This document shows positions 11,301-23,565 of a DNA stretch of 64,000 bases, piece after piece. The DNA is from Desmodus rotundus (Eukaryota > Chordata > Mammalia > Chiroptera > Phyllostomidae). Position 1 is the stretch's first letter; every line of letters begins with the position of its first letter. The stretch lies in the NCBI RefSeq assembly GCF_022682495.2, contig NW_026527269.1, forward strand, positions 1-64,000, in the 5' to 3' direction. The notes below the pieces were generated by a model that had not been told where the DNA came from, made no database searches, and saw nothing but the letters and a program-made list of their open reading frames with translations. The translations under genes were made by a program, and so were the position numbers.

Positions 11301-13781
11301 GATTCTAGACCCTGACACACCGCATTCTAGAATGCAGTATCCAAGGCAACCGTATCCTTGGAAACCGTATCCTATGAAACCGCTTATCTCAGGAGGCCAT
11401 TGTGCTCAGAACCCGCACCACAAGATTCTAGATCCTGACACACCGCATTCTAGAATGCAGTAACCAAGGCAACCGTATCCTTGGAAACCGTATCCTAGGA
11501 AACCGCTTATCTCAGGAGGCCATTGTGCTCAGAACCCGCACCACAAGATTCTAGACCCTGACACACCGCATTCTAGAATGCAGTATCCAAGGCAACCGTA
11601 TCCTTGGAAACCGTATCCTAGGAAACCGCTTATCTCAGGAGGCCATTGTGCTCAGAACCCGCACCACAAGATTCTAGACCCTGACACACCGCATTCTGGA
11701 ATGCAGTATCCAATGCAACCGTATCCTTGGAAACCGTATCCTAGGAAACAGCTTATCTCAGGAGGCCATTGTGCTCAGAACCCGCACCACAAGATTCTAG
11801 ATCCTGACACACCGCATTCTAGAATGCAGTAACCAAGGCAACCGTATCCTTGGAAACCGTATCCTAGGAAACGGCTTACTCTGGAGGCCATTGTGCTCAG
11901 AACCCGCACCACAAGGTTCTAGATCCTGACACACCGCATTCTAGAATGCAGTATCCAAGGCAACCGTATCCTTGGAAACCGTATCCTAGGAAACCGCTTA
12001 TCTCAGGAGGCCATTGTGCTCAGAACCCGCACCACAAGATTCTAGACCCTGACACACCGCATTCTAGAATGCAGTATCCAACGCAACCGTATCCTTGGAA
12101 ACGGTATCCTAGGAAACCGCTTATCTCAGGAGGCCGTTGTGCTCAGAACCCGCACCACAAGATTCTAGATCCTGACACACCGCATTCTAGAATGCAGTAT
12201 CCAAGGCAACCGTATCATTGGAAACCGTATCCTAGGAAACGGCTTACTCTGGAGGCCATTGTGCTCAGAACCCGCAACACAAGATTCCAGATCCTGACAC
12301 ACCGTATTCTAGAATGCAGTATCCAAGGCAACCGTATACTTGCATACCTTATCCTAGGAAACCGCTTATCTCAGGAGGCCGTTGTGCTCAAAACCCGCAC
12401 CACAAGATTCTAGATCCTGACACACCGCATTCTAGAATGCAGTAACCAAGGCAACCGTATCCTTGGAAACCGTATCCTAGGAAACCGCTTATCTCAGGAG
12501 GGTATTGTGCTCAGAACCCGCACCACAAGATTCTAGATCCTCACACACCGCATTCCAGAATGCAGTAACCAAGGCAACCGTATCCTTGGAAACCGTATCC
12601 TAGGAAACGGCTTACTCTGGAGGCCATTGTGCTCAGAACCCGCACCACAAGATTCTAGATCCTGACACACCGCATTCTAGAATGCAGTATCCAAGGCAAC
12701 CGTATCCTTGGAAACCGTATCCTAGGAAACCGCTTATCTCAGGAGGCCATTGTGCTCAGAACCCGCACCACAAGATTCTAGATCCTGACACACCGCATTC
12801 TAGAATGCAGTAACCAAGGCAACCGTATCCTTGGAAATCGTATCCTAGGAAACGGCTTACTCTAGAGGCCATTGTGCTCAGAACCCGCACCACAAGATTC
12901 CAGATCCTGACACACCGTATTCTAGAATGCAGTATCCAAGGCAACCGTATCTTTGGAAACCTTATCCTAGGAAACCGCTTATCTCCGGAGGCCATTGTGC
13001 TCAGAACCCGCACCACAAGATTCTAGATCCTGACACACCGCATTCTAGAATGCAGTATCCAAGGCAACCGTATCCTTGGAAACCTTATCCTAGGAAACCG
13101 CTTATCTCAGGATGCCATTGTGCTCAGAACCCGCACCACAAGATTCTAGATCCTGACACACCGCATTCTAGAATGCAGTATCCAAGGCAACCGTATCCTT
13201 GGAAACCGTATCCTAGGAAACCGCTTATCTCAGGAGGCCATTGTGCTCAGAACCCGCACCACAAGATTCTAGATCCTGACACACCGCATTCTACAATGCA
13301 GTATCCAAGGCAACCGTATATTGGAAACCGTATCCTAGGAAACCGCTTATCTCAGGAGGCCATTGTGCTCAGAACCCGCACCACAAGATTCTAGATCCTG
13401 ACACACCGCATTCTAGAATGCAGTAACCAAGGCAACCGTATCCTTGGAAACCGTATCCTAGGAAACCGCTTATCTCAGGAGGCCATTGTGCTCAGAACCC
13501 GCACCACAAGATTCTAGATCCTGACACACCGCATTCTAGAATACAGTATCCAAGGCAACCGTATCCTTGGAAACCGTATCCTAGGAAACCGCTTATCTCA
13601 GGAGGCCATTGTGCTCAGAACGCGAACCACAAGATTCTAGATCCTGACACACCGCATTCTAGAATGCAGTATCCAAGGCAACCGTATCCTTGGAAACCGT
13701 ATCCTAGGAAACCGCTTATCTCAGGAGGCAATTGCGCTCAGAACCCGCACCACAAGATTCTAGATCCTGACACACCGCATT
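8379..13781. repeat. 6.1-kb higher-order unit, copy 2 (shortened)
   Basis: This copy is directly tandem to copy 1. Two in-register losses shorten it relative to copy 1. One 123-bp monomer is missing from the run at 10471-10848 (three open monomers instead of four), and the 613-bp local duplication is present once instead of twice. The offset to copy 1 therefore changes from 6139 to 6016, and the copy 2 to copy 3 offset is 5403. Confidence 0.9.
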
Positions 13782-15115
13782 CTAGAATGCAGTAACCAAG
13801 GCAACCGTATCCTTGGAAACCGTATCCTAGGAAACCGCTTATCTCAGGAGGCCATTGTGCTCAGAACCCGCACCAGAAGATTCTAGACCCTGACACACCG
13901 CATTCTAGAATGCAGTATCCAAGGCAACCGTATCCTTGGAAACCGTATCCTATGAAACCGCTTATCTCAGGAGGCCATTGTGCTCAGAACCCGCACCACA
14001 AGATTCTAGATCCTGACACACCGCATTCTAGAATGCAGTAACCAAGGCAACCGTATGCTTGAAAACCGTATCCTAGGAAACCGCTTATCTCAGGAGGCCA
14101 TTGTGCTCAGAACCCGCACCACAAGATTCTAGACCCTGACACACCGCATTCTAGAATGCAGTATCCAAGGCCATCGTATCCTTGGAAACCGTATCCTAGG
14201 AAACCGCTTATCTCAGGAGGCCATTGTGCTCAGAACCCGCACCACAGGATTCTAGATCCTGACACACAGCATTCTAGAATGCAGTATCCAAGGCATCCGT
14301 ATCATTGGAAACCGTATCCTAGTAAACGGCTTACTCTGGAGGCCATTGTGCTCAGAACCAGCACCACAAGATTCCAGATCCTGACACACCGTATTCTAGA
14401 ATACAGTATCCAAGGCAACCGTATCCTTGGAAACCTTATCCTAGGAAACCGCTTATCTCAGGAGGCCGTTGTGCTCAGAACCCGCACCACAAGATTCTAG
14501 ATTCTGACACACCGCATTCTAGAATGCAGTAACCAAGGCAACCGTATCCTTGGAAACCGTATCCTAGGAAACCGCTTATCTCAGGAGGCTATTGTGCTCA
14601 GAACCCGCACCACAAGATTCTAGATCCTGACACACCGCATTCTAGAATGCAGTAACCAAGGCAACCGTATCCTTGGAAACCGTATCCTAGGAAACCGCTC
14701 TTCTCAGGAGGCCATTGTGCTCAGAACCCGCACCACAAGATTCTAGATCCTGACACACCGCATTCTAGAATGCAGTAACCAAGGCAACCGTGTCCTTGGA
14801 AACCGTATCCTATGAAACCGCTTATCTCAGGAGGCCGTTGTGCTCAGAACCCGCACCACAAGATTCTAGATCCTGACACACCGCATTCTAGAATGCAGTA
14901 ACCAAGGCAACCGTATCCTTGGAAACCGTATCCTAGGAAACGGCTTACTCTGGAGGCCATTGTGCTCAGAACCCGCACCACAAGATTCTAGATCCTGACA
15001 CACCGCATTCTAGAATGCAGTATCCAAGGCAACCGTATCCTTGGAAACCGTATCCTAGGAAACCGCTTATCTCAGGAGGCCATTGTGCTCAGAACCCGCA
15101 CCACAAGGTTCTAGA
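13782..15115. repeat. 6.1-kb higher-order unit, partial copy 3
   Basis: Position 8753 recurs at 14156 with the GTATGCTTGAAAACC and CACAGCATTC variants. Unlike copies 1 and 2, which share CAGAGACCGC, this copy has the standard CAGAACCCGC near 14721. Similarity ends near 15115, where GTTCTAGATCCTGAC replaces GTTCTAGATCCGGAC and a different series of monomers begins. Confidence 0.85.
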
Positions 15116-15679
15116 TCCTGACACACCGCATTCTAGAATGCAGTATCCAAGGCAACCGTATCCTTGGAAACCGTATCCTAGGAAACCGCTTATCTCAGGA
15201 GGCCATTGTGCTCAGAACGCGAACCACAAGATTCTAGATCCTGACACACCGCATTCTAGAATGCAGTAACCAAGGCAACCGTATCCTTGGAAACCGTATC
15301 CTAGGAAACCGCTTATCTCAGGAGGCCATTGTGCTCAGAACGCGAACCACAAGATTTAGATCCTGACACACCGCATTCTAGAATGCAGTATCCAAGGCAA
15401 CCGTATCCTTGGAAACTGTATCCTAGGAAACCGCTTATCTCAGGAGGCCATTGTGCTCAGAACGCGAACCACAAGATTCTAGATCCTGACACACCGCATT
15501 CTAGAATGCAGTATCCAAGGCAACCGTATCCTCGGAAACCGTATCCTAGGAAACCGCTTATCTCAGGAGGCAATTGCGCTCAGAACCCGCACCACAAGAT
15601 TCTAGATCCTGACACACCGCATTCTAGAATGCAGTAACCAAGGCAACCGTATCCTTGGAAACCGTATCCTAGGAAACCG

Positions 15680-15960
15680 CTTATCTCAGGAGGCCGATGT
15701 ACTCAGAACCCGCACCACAAGATTCTAGATCCTCACACACCGCATTCTAGACGCCGTATCCAAGGCAACCATATCCTTGGAAACCGTATCATAGGAACCG
15801 CTTATCTCAGGAGGCCATTGTGCTCAGAACCCGCACCACAAGATTCTATATCCTGACACACCGCATTCTAGAATGCAGTAACCAAGGCACCGTATCCTTG
15901 GAAAACGTATCCTAGGAAACCGCTTATCTCAGGAGGCCGTTGTGCTCAGAACCCGCACCA
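15680..15960. repeat. Indel-bearing monomers with a shortened copy
   Basis: This stretch contains AGGCCGATGTACTC, then TTCTAGACGCCGTATCC in place of TTCTAGAATGCAGTATCC. It also has CATAGGAACCGC (bases lost), ATTCTATATCC and AAGGCACCG (one base lost). These changes break every frame. The same series appears near 20220-20500, 28200-28470 and 35800-36060, so it was copied as a block after the mutations arose. Confidence 0.85.
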
Positions 15961-17389
15961 CGAGATTCTAGATCCTGACACACCGCATTCTAGAATGCAG
16001 TAACCAAGGCAACCGTATCCTTGGAAACCGTATCCTAGGAAACCGCTTATCTCAGGAGGCCGTTGTGCTCAGAACCCGCACCACAAGATTCTAGATCCTG
16101 ACACACCGCATTCTAGAATGCAGTAACCAAGGCAACCGTATCCTTGGAAACCGTATCCTAGGAAACCGCTTATCTCAGGAGGCCGTTGTGCTCAGAATCG
16201 GCACCACAAGATTCTAGATCCTGACACACCGCATTCTAGAATGCAGTATCCAAGGCAACCGTATCCTTGGAAACCGTATCCTAGGAAACCGCTTATCTCA
16301 GGAGGCCGTTGTGCTCAGAATCGGCACCACAAGATTCTAGATCCTGACACACCGCATTCTAGAATGCAGTAACCAAGGCAACCGTATCCTTGGAAACCGT
16401 ATCCTAGGAAACCGCTTATCTCAGGAGGCCGTTGTGCTCAGAACCCGCACCACAAGATTCTAGATCCTGACACACCGCATTCTAGAATGCAGTAACCAAG
16501 GCACCGTATCCTTGGAAACCGTATCCTAGGAAACGGCTTACCCTGGAGGCCATTGTGCTCAGAACCCGCAACACAAGATTCTAGATCCTGACACACCGCA
16601 TTCTAGAATGCAGTATGCAAGGCAACCGTATCCTTGGAAACCGTATCCTAGGAAACCGCTTATATCAGGAGGCCATTGTGCTCAGAACCCGCACCACAAG
16701 ATTCTAGATCCTGACACACAGCATTCTAGAAGGCAGTATCCAAGGCAACCGTATCCTTGGAAACCGTATCCTAGGAAACCGCTTATCTCAGGAAGCCGTT
16801 GTGCTCAGAACCCGCAACACAAGATTCTAGATCCTGACACACCGCATTCCAGAATGCAGTATCCAAGGCAACCGTATCCTTGGAAACCGTATCCTAGGAA
16901 ACCGCTTATCTCAGGAGGCCATTGTGCTCAGAACCCGCACCACAAGATTCTAGATCCCGACACACCGCATTCTAGAATGCAGTAACCAAGGCAACCGTAT
17001 CCTTGGAAACCGTATCCTAGGAAACCGCTTATCTCAGGAGGACGTTGTGCTCAGAACCGGCACCACAAGATTCTAGATCCCGCCACACCGCATTCTAGAA
17101 TGCAGTAACCAAGGCAACCGTATCCTTGGAAACCGTATCCTAGGAAACCGCTTATCTCAGGAGGCCATTGTGCTCAGAACACGCACCACAAGATTCTAGA
17201 TCCTGACACACCGCATTCTAGAATGCAGTAACCAAGGCACCGTATCCTTGGAAACCGTATCCTAGGAAACGGCTTACCCTGGAGGCCATTGTGCTCAGAA
17301 CCCGCAACACAAGATTCTAGATCCTGACACACCGCATTCTAGAATGCAGTATCCAAGGCAACCGTATCCTTGGAAACCGTATCCTAGGA

Positions 17390-17565
17390 AACCGCTTACT
17401 CTGGAGACGATTGTGCTCAGAACCCGTCCCACAAGATTCTAGATCCTGTTACACCATATTCTAGAACACCGTATCCAAGGCAACCGTATCCTTGGAAACC
17501 ATATCCAAGAAACCACTTATCTCTGGAGACCATTATTTTCAGAATCTGTTCCCAAGATTCTAGAT
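17390..17565. repeat. Divergent monomer pair, copy 1
   Basis: The variants are CTCTGGAGACGATTGTG, CCCGTCCCACAAG, CCTGTTACACCATATTC, GAACACCGTATCC, CCATATCCAAG and CCATTATTTTCAGAATC. These monomers are clearly more diverged from consensus than their neighbours. The copy ends abruptly in standard sequence at about 17565, with an ordinary CACACCGCATTCTAG monomer following. Confidence 0.85.
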
Positions 17566-19147
17566 CCTGACACACCGCATTCTAGAATGCAGTATCCAAG
17601 GCAACCGTATCCTTGGAAACCGTATCCTAGGAAACCGCTTATCTCAGGAGGCCATTGTGCTCAGAACCCGCACCACAAGGTTCTAGATCCTGACACACCG
17701 CATTCTAGAATGCAGTAACCAAGGCAACCGTATCCTTGGAAACCGTATCCTAGGAAACCACTTATCTCAGGAGGCCATTGTGCTCAGAACCCGCACCAGA
17801 AGATTCTAGACCCTGACACACCGCATTCTAGAATGCAGTATCCAAGGCAACCGTATCATTGGAAACCGTATCCTAGGAAACGGCTTACTCTGGAGGCCAT
17901 TGTGCTCAGAACCCGCAACACAAGATTCCAGATCCTGACACACCGTATTCTAGAATGCAGTATCCAAGGCAACCGTATCCTTGGATACCTTATCCTAGGA
18001 AACCGCTTATCTCAGGAGGCCGTTGTGCTCAGAACCCGCACCACAAGATTCTAGATCCTGACACACCGCATTCTAGAATGCAGTAACCAAGGCAACCGTA
18101 TCCTTGGAAACCGTATCCTAGGAAACCGCTTATCTCAGGAGGCTATTGTGCTCAGAACCCGCACCACAAGATTCTAGATCCTCACACACCGCATTCTAGA
18201 ATGCAGTATCCAAGGCAACCATATCCTTGCAAACCGTATCCTAGGAAACCGCTTATCTCAGGAAGCCATCGTGCTCAGAACCCGCACCACAAGATTCTAG
18301 ATCCTGACACACCGCATTCTAGAATGCAGTAACCAAGGCAACCGTATCCTTGGAAACCGTATCCTAGGAAACGGCTTACTCTAGAGGCCATTGTGCTCAG
18401 AACCCGCACCACAAGATTCCAGATCCTGACACACCGTATTCTAGAATGCAGTATCCAAGGCAACCGTATCTTTGGAAACCTTATCCTAGGAAACCGCTTA
18501 TCTCCGGAGGCCATTGTGCTCAGAACCCGCACCACAAGATTCTAGATCCTTACACACCGCATTCTAGAATGCAGTATCCAAGGCAACCGTATCCTTTTAA
18601 ACCTTATCCTAGGAAACCGCTTATCTCAGGAGGCCATTGTGCTCAGAACCCGCACCACAAGATTCTAGATCCTGACACACCGCATTCTAGAATGCAGTAT
18701 CCAAGGCAACCGTATCCTTGGAAACCGTATCCTAGAAAACCACTTATCTCAGGAGGCCATTGTGCTCAGAACCCGCACCACAAGATTCTAGATCCTGACA
18801 CACCGCATTCTAGAATGCAGTATCCAAGGCAACCGTATCCTTGGAAACCGTATCCTAGGAAACCGCTTATCTCAGGAGGCCATTGTGCTCAGAAACCGCA
18901 CCACAAGATTCTAGATCCTGACACACCGCATTCTAGAATGCAGTAACCAAGGCAACCGTATCCTTGGAAACCGTATCCTAGGAAACCGCTTATCTCAGGA
19001 GGCCATTGTGCTCAGAACCCGCACCACAAGATTCTAGATCCTGACACACCGCATTCTAGAATGCAGTATCCAAGGCAACCGTATCCTTGGAAACCTTATC
19101 CTAGGAAACCGCTTATCTCAGGAGGCCGTTGTGCTCAGAACGCGAAC

Positions 19148-22100
19148 CACAAGATTCTAGATCCTGACACACCGCATTCTAGAATGCAGTAACCAAGGCA
19201 ACCGTATCCTTGGAAACCGTATCCTAGGAAACCGCTCTTCTCAGGAGGCCATTGTGCTCAGAACCCGCACCACAAGATTCTAGATCCTGACACACCGCAT
19301 TCTAGAATGCAGTAACCAAGGCAACCGTGTCCTTGGAAACCGTATCCTATGAAACCGCTTATCTCAGGAGGCCGTTGTGCTCAGAACCCGCACCACAAGA
19401 TTCTAGATCCTGACACACCGCATTCTAGAATGCAGTAACCAAGGCAACCGTATCCTTGGAAACCGTATCCTAGGAAACGGCTTACTCTGGAGGCCATTGT
19501 GCTCAGAACCCGCACCACAAGATTCTAGATCCTGACACACCGCATTCTAGAATGCAGTATCCAAGGCAACCGTATCCTTGGAAACCGTATCCTAGGAAAC
19601 CGCTTATCTCAGGAGGCCATTGTGCTCAGAACCCGCACCACAAGGTTCTAGATCCTGACACACCGCATTCTAGAATGCAGTATCCAAGGCAACCGTATCC
19701 TTGGAAACCGTATCCTAGGAAACCGCTTATCTCAGGAGGCCATTGTGCTCAGAACGCGAACCACAAGATTCTAGATCCTGACACACCGCATTCTAGAATG
19801 CAGTAACCAAGGCAACCGTATCCTTGGAAACCGTATCCTAGGAAACCGCTTATCTCAGGAGGCCATTGTGCTCAGAACGCGAACCACAAGATTTAGATCC
19901 TGACACACCGCATTCTAGAATGCAGTATCCAAGGCAACCGTATCCTTGGAAACTGTATCCTAGGAAACCGCTTATCTCAGGAGGCCATTGTGCTCAGAAC
20001 GCGAACCACAAGATTCTAGATCCTGACACACCGCATTCTAGAATGCAGTATCCAAGGCAACCGTATCCTCGGAAACCGTATCCTAGGAAACCGCTTATCT
20101 CAGGAGGCAATTGCGCTCAGAACCCGCACCACAAGATTCTAGATCCTGACACACCGCATTCTAGAATGCAGTAACCAAGGCAACCGTATCCTTGGAAACC
20201 GTATCCTAGGAAACCGCTTATCTCAGGAGGCCGATGTACTCAGAACCCGCACCACAAGATTCTAGATCCTCACACACCGCATTCTAGACGCCGTATCCAA
20301 GGCAACCATATCCTTGGAAACCGTATCATAGGAACCGCTTATCTCAGGAGGCCATTGTGCTCAGAACCCGCACCACAAGATTCTATATCCTGACACACCG
20401 CATTCTAGAATGCAGTAACCAAGGCACCGTATCCTTGGAAAACGTATCCTAGGAAACCGCTTATCTCAGGAGGCCGTTGTGCTCAGAACCCGCACCACGA
20501 GATTCTAGATCCTGACACACCGCATTCTAGAATGCAGTAACCAAGGCAACCGTATCCTTGGAAACCGTATCCTAGGAAACCGCTTATCTCAGGAGGCCGT
20601 TGTGCTCAGAACCCGCACCACAAGATTCTAGATCCTGACACACCGCATTCTAGAATGCAGTAACCAAGGCAACCGTATCCTTGGAAACCGTATCCTAGGA
20701 AACCGCTTATCTCAGGAGGCCGTTGTGCTCAGAATCGGCACCACAAGATTCTAGATCCTGACACACCGCATTCTAGAATGCAGTATCCAAGGCAACCGTA
20801 TCCTTGGAAACCGTATCCTAGGAAACCGCTTATCTCAGGAGGCCGTTGTGCTCAGAATCGGCACCACAAGATTCTAGATCCTGACACACCGCATTCTAGA
20901 ATGCAGTAACCAAGGCAACCGTATCCTTGGAAACCGTATCCTAGGAAACCGCTTATCTCAGGAGGCCGTTGTGCTCAGAACCCGCACCACAAGATTCTAG
21001 ATCCTGACACACCGCATTCTAGAATGCAGTAACCAAGGCACCGTATCATTGGAAACCGTATCCTAGGAAACGGCTTACCCTGGAGGCCATTGTGCTCAGA
21101 ACCCGCAACACAAGATTCTAGATCCTGACACACCGCATTCTAGAATGCAGTATGCAAGGCAACCGTATCCTTGGAAACCGTATCCTAGGAAACCGCTTAT
21201 ATCAGGAGGCCATTGTGCTCAGAACCCGCACCACAAGATTCTAGATCCTGACACACAGCATTCTAGAAGGCAGTATCCAAGGCAACCGTATCCTTGGAAA
21301 CCGTATCCTAGGAAACCGCTTATCTCAGGAAGCCGTTGTGCTCAGAACCCGCAACACAAGATTCTAGATCCTGACACACCGCATTCCAGAATGCAGTATC
21401 CAAGGCAACCGTATCCTTGGAAACCGTATCCTAGGAAACCGCTTATCTCAGGAGGACGTTGTGCTCAGAACCGGCACCACAAGATTCTAGATCCCGCCAC
21501 ACCGCATTCTAGAATGCAGTAACCAAGGCAACCGTATCCTTGGAAACCGTATCCTAGGAAACCGCTTATCTCAGGAGGCCATTGTGCTCAGAACACGCAC
21601 CACAAGATTCTAGATCCTGACACACCGCATTCTAGAATGCAGTAACCAAGGCACCGTATCCTTGGAAACCGTATCCTAGGAAACGGCTTACCCTGGAGGC
21701 CATTGTGCTCAGAACCCGCAACACAAGATTCTAGATCCTGACACACCGCATTCTAGAATGCACTATCCAAGGCAACCGTATCCTTGGAAACCGTATCCTA
21801 GGAAACCGCTTACTCTGGAGACGATTGTGCTCAGAACCCGTCCCACAAGATTCTAGATCCTGTTACACCATATTCTAGAACACCGTATCCAAGGCAACCG
21901 TATCCTTGGAAACCATATCCAAGAAACCACTTATCTCTGGAGACCATTATTTTCAGAATCTGTTCCCAAGATTCTAGATCCTGACACACCGCATTCTAGA
22001 ATGCAGTATCCAAGGCAACCGTATCCTTGGAAACCGTATCCTAGGAAACCGCTTATCTCAGGAGGCCATTGTGCTCAGAACCCGCACCACAAGGTTCTAG

Positions 22101-23565
22101 ATCCTGACACACCGCATTCTAGAATGCAGTAACCAAGGCAACCGTATCCTTGGAAACCGTATCCTAGGAAACCACTTATCTCAGGAGGCCATTGTGCTCA
22201 GAACCCGCACCAGAAGATTCTAGACCCTGACACACCGCATTCTAGAATGCAGTATCCAAGGCAACCGTATCATTGGAAACCGTATCCTAGGAAACGGCTT
22301 ACTCTGGAGGCCATTGTGCTCAGAACCCGCAACACAAGATTCCAGATCCTGACACACCGTATTCTAGAATGCAGTATCCAAGGCAACCGTATCCTTGGAT
22401 ACCTTATCCTAGGAAACCGCTTATCTCAGGAGGCCGTTGTGCTCAGAACCCGCACCACAAGATTCTAGATCCTGACACACCGCATTCTAGAATGCAGTAA
22501 CCAAGGCAACCGTATCCTTGGAAACCGTATCCTAGGAAACCGCTTATCTCAGGAGGCTATTGTGCTCAGAACCCGCACCACAAGATTCTAGATCCTCACA
22601 CACCGCATTCTAGAATGCAGTATCCAAGGCAACCATATCCTTGCAAACCGTATCCTAGGAAACCGCTTATCTCAGGAAGCCATCGTGCTCAGAACCCGCA
22701 CCACAAGATTCTAGATCCTGACACACCGCATTCTAGAATGCAGTAACCAAGGCAACCGTATCCTTGGAAACCGTATCCTAGGAAACGGCTTACTCTAGAG
22801 GCCATTGTGCTCAGAACCCGCACCACAAGATTCCAGATCCTGACACACCGTATTCTAGAATGCAGTATCCAAGGCAACCGTATCTTTGGAAACCTTATCC
22901 TAGGAAACCGCTTATCTCCGGAGGCCATTGTGCTCAGAACCCGCACCACAAGATTCTAGATCCTTACACACCGCATTCTAGAATGCAGTATCCAAGGCAA
23001 CCGTATCCTTTTAAACCTTATCCTAGGAAACCGCTTATCTCAGGAGGCCATTGTGCTCAGAACCCGCACCACAAGATTCTAGATCCTGACACACCGCATT
23101 CTAGAATGCAGTATCCAAGGCAACCGTATCCTTGGAAACCGTATCCTAGAAAACCACTTATCTCAGGAGGCCATTGTGCTCAGAACCCGCACCACAAGAT
23201 TCTAGATCCTGACACACCGCATTCTAGAATGCAGTATCCAAGGCAACCGTATCCTTGGAAACCGTATCCTAGGAAACCGCTTATCTCAGGAGGCCATTGT
23301 GCTCAGAAACCGCACCACAAGATTCTAGATCCTGACACACCGCATTCTAGAATGCAGTAACCAAGGCAACCGTATCCTTGGAAACCGTATCCTAGGAAAC
23401 CGCTTATCTCAGGAGGCCATTGTGCTCAGAACCCGCACCACAAGATTCTAGATCCTGACACACCGCATTCTAGAATGCAGTATCCAAGGCAACCGTATCC
23501 TTGGAAACCTTATCCTAGGAAACCGCTTATCTCAGGAGGCCATTGTGCTCAGAACGCGAACCACA
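19148..23565. repeat. 4.54-kb higher-order unit, copy 2 (one monomer shorter)
   Basis: This copy is tandem to 14610-19147. From about 21440 the offset drops from 4537 to 4414. One complete 123-bp monomer is missing, so the sequence runs directly into AGGAGGACGTTGTG and CAGAACCGGCACC. The breakpoint keeps the repeat in register. After it, 17833 corresponds to 22247 and 18275 to 22689. Confidence 0.88.
21800..21975. repeat. Divergent monomer pair, copy 2
   Basis: This has the same variant series as 17390-17565, at the offset of the 4.4-kb unit, with the same abrupt return to standard monomers. A CACTATCC variant (usual CAGTATCC) just upstream near 21770 is private to this copy. Confidence 0.85.

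Larger units (their letters stand above)
9600..17570. repeat. About 8-kb segment repeated about 12.4-12.5 kb downstream, source-side copy
   Basis: Position 9858 recurs at 22247 and 10300 at 22689 (offset 12389). After the one-monomer difference near 10848, 10963 recurs at 23475 and 11578 at 24090 (offset 12512). From about 13650 on, 14156 recurs at 26667, 15015 at 27526 and 16608 at 29119 (offset 12511). This span overlaps the 6.1-kb and 4.5-kb units and shows that both were present before or during this larger copying. Confidence 0.85.
14610..19147. repeat. 4.54-kb higher-order unit, copy 1
   Basis: Positions 15015, 15329 and 16608 recur 4537 bases downstream. The unit contains indel-bearing monomers near 15740-15900, a divergent pair near 17390-17560 and the CCTTTTAAACC/CTCCGGAGG series at 18275-18946. 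The latter is also found near 1.1, 4.3, 10.5 and 22.9 kb. The length is 37 monomers less 14 bases. Confidence 0.88.
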
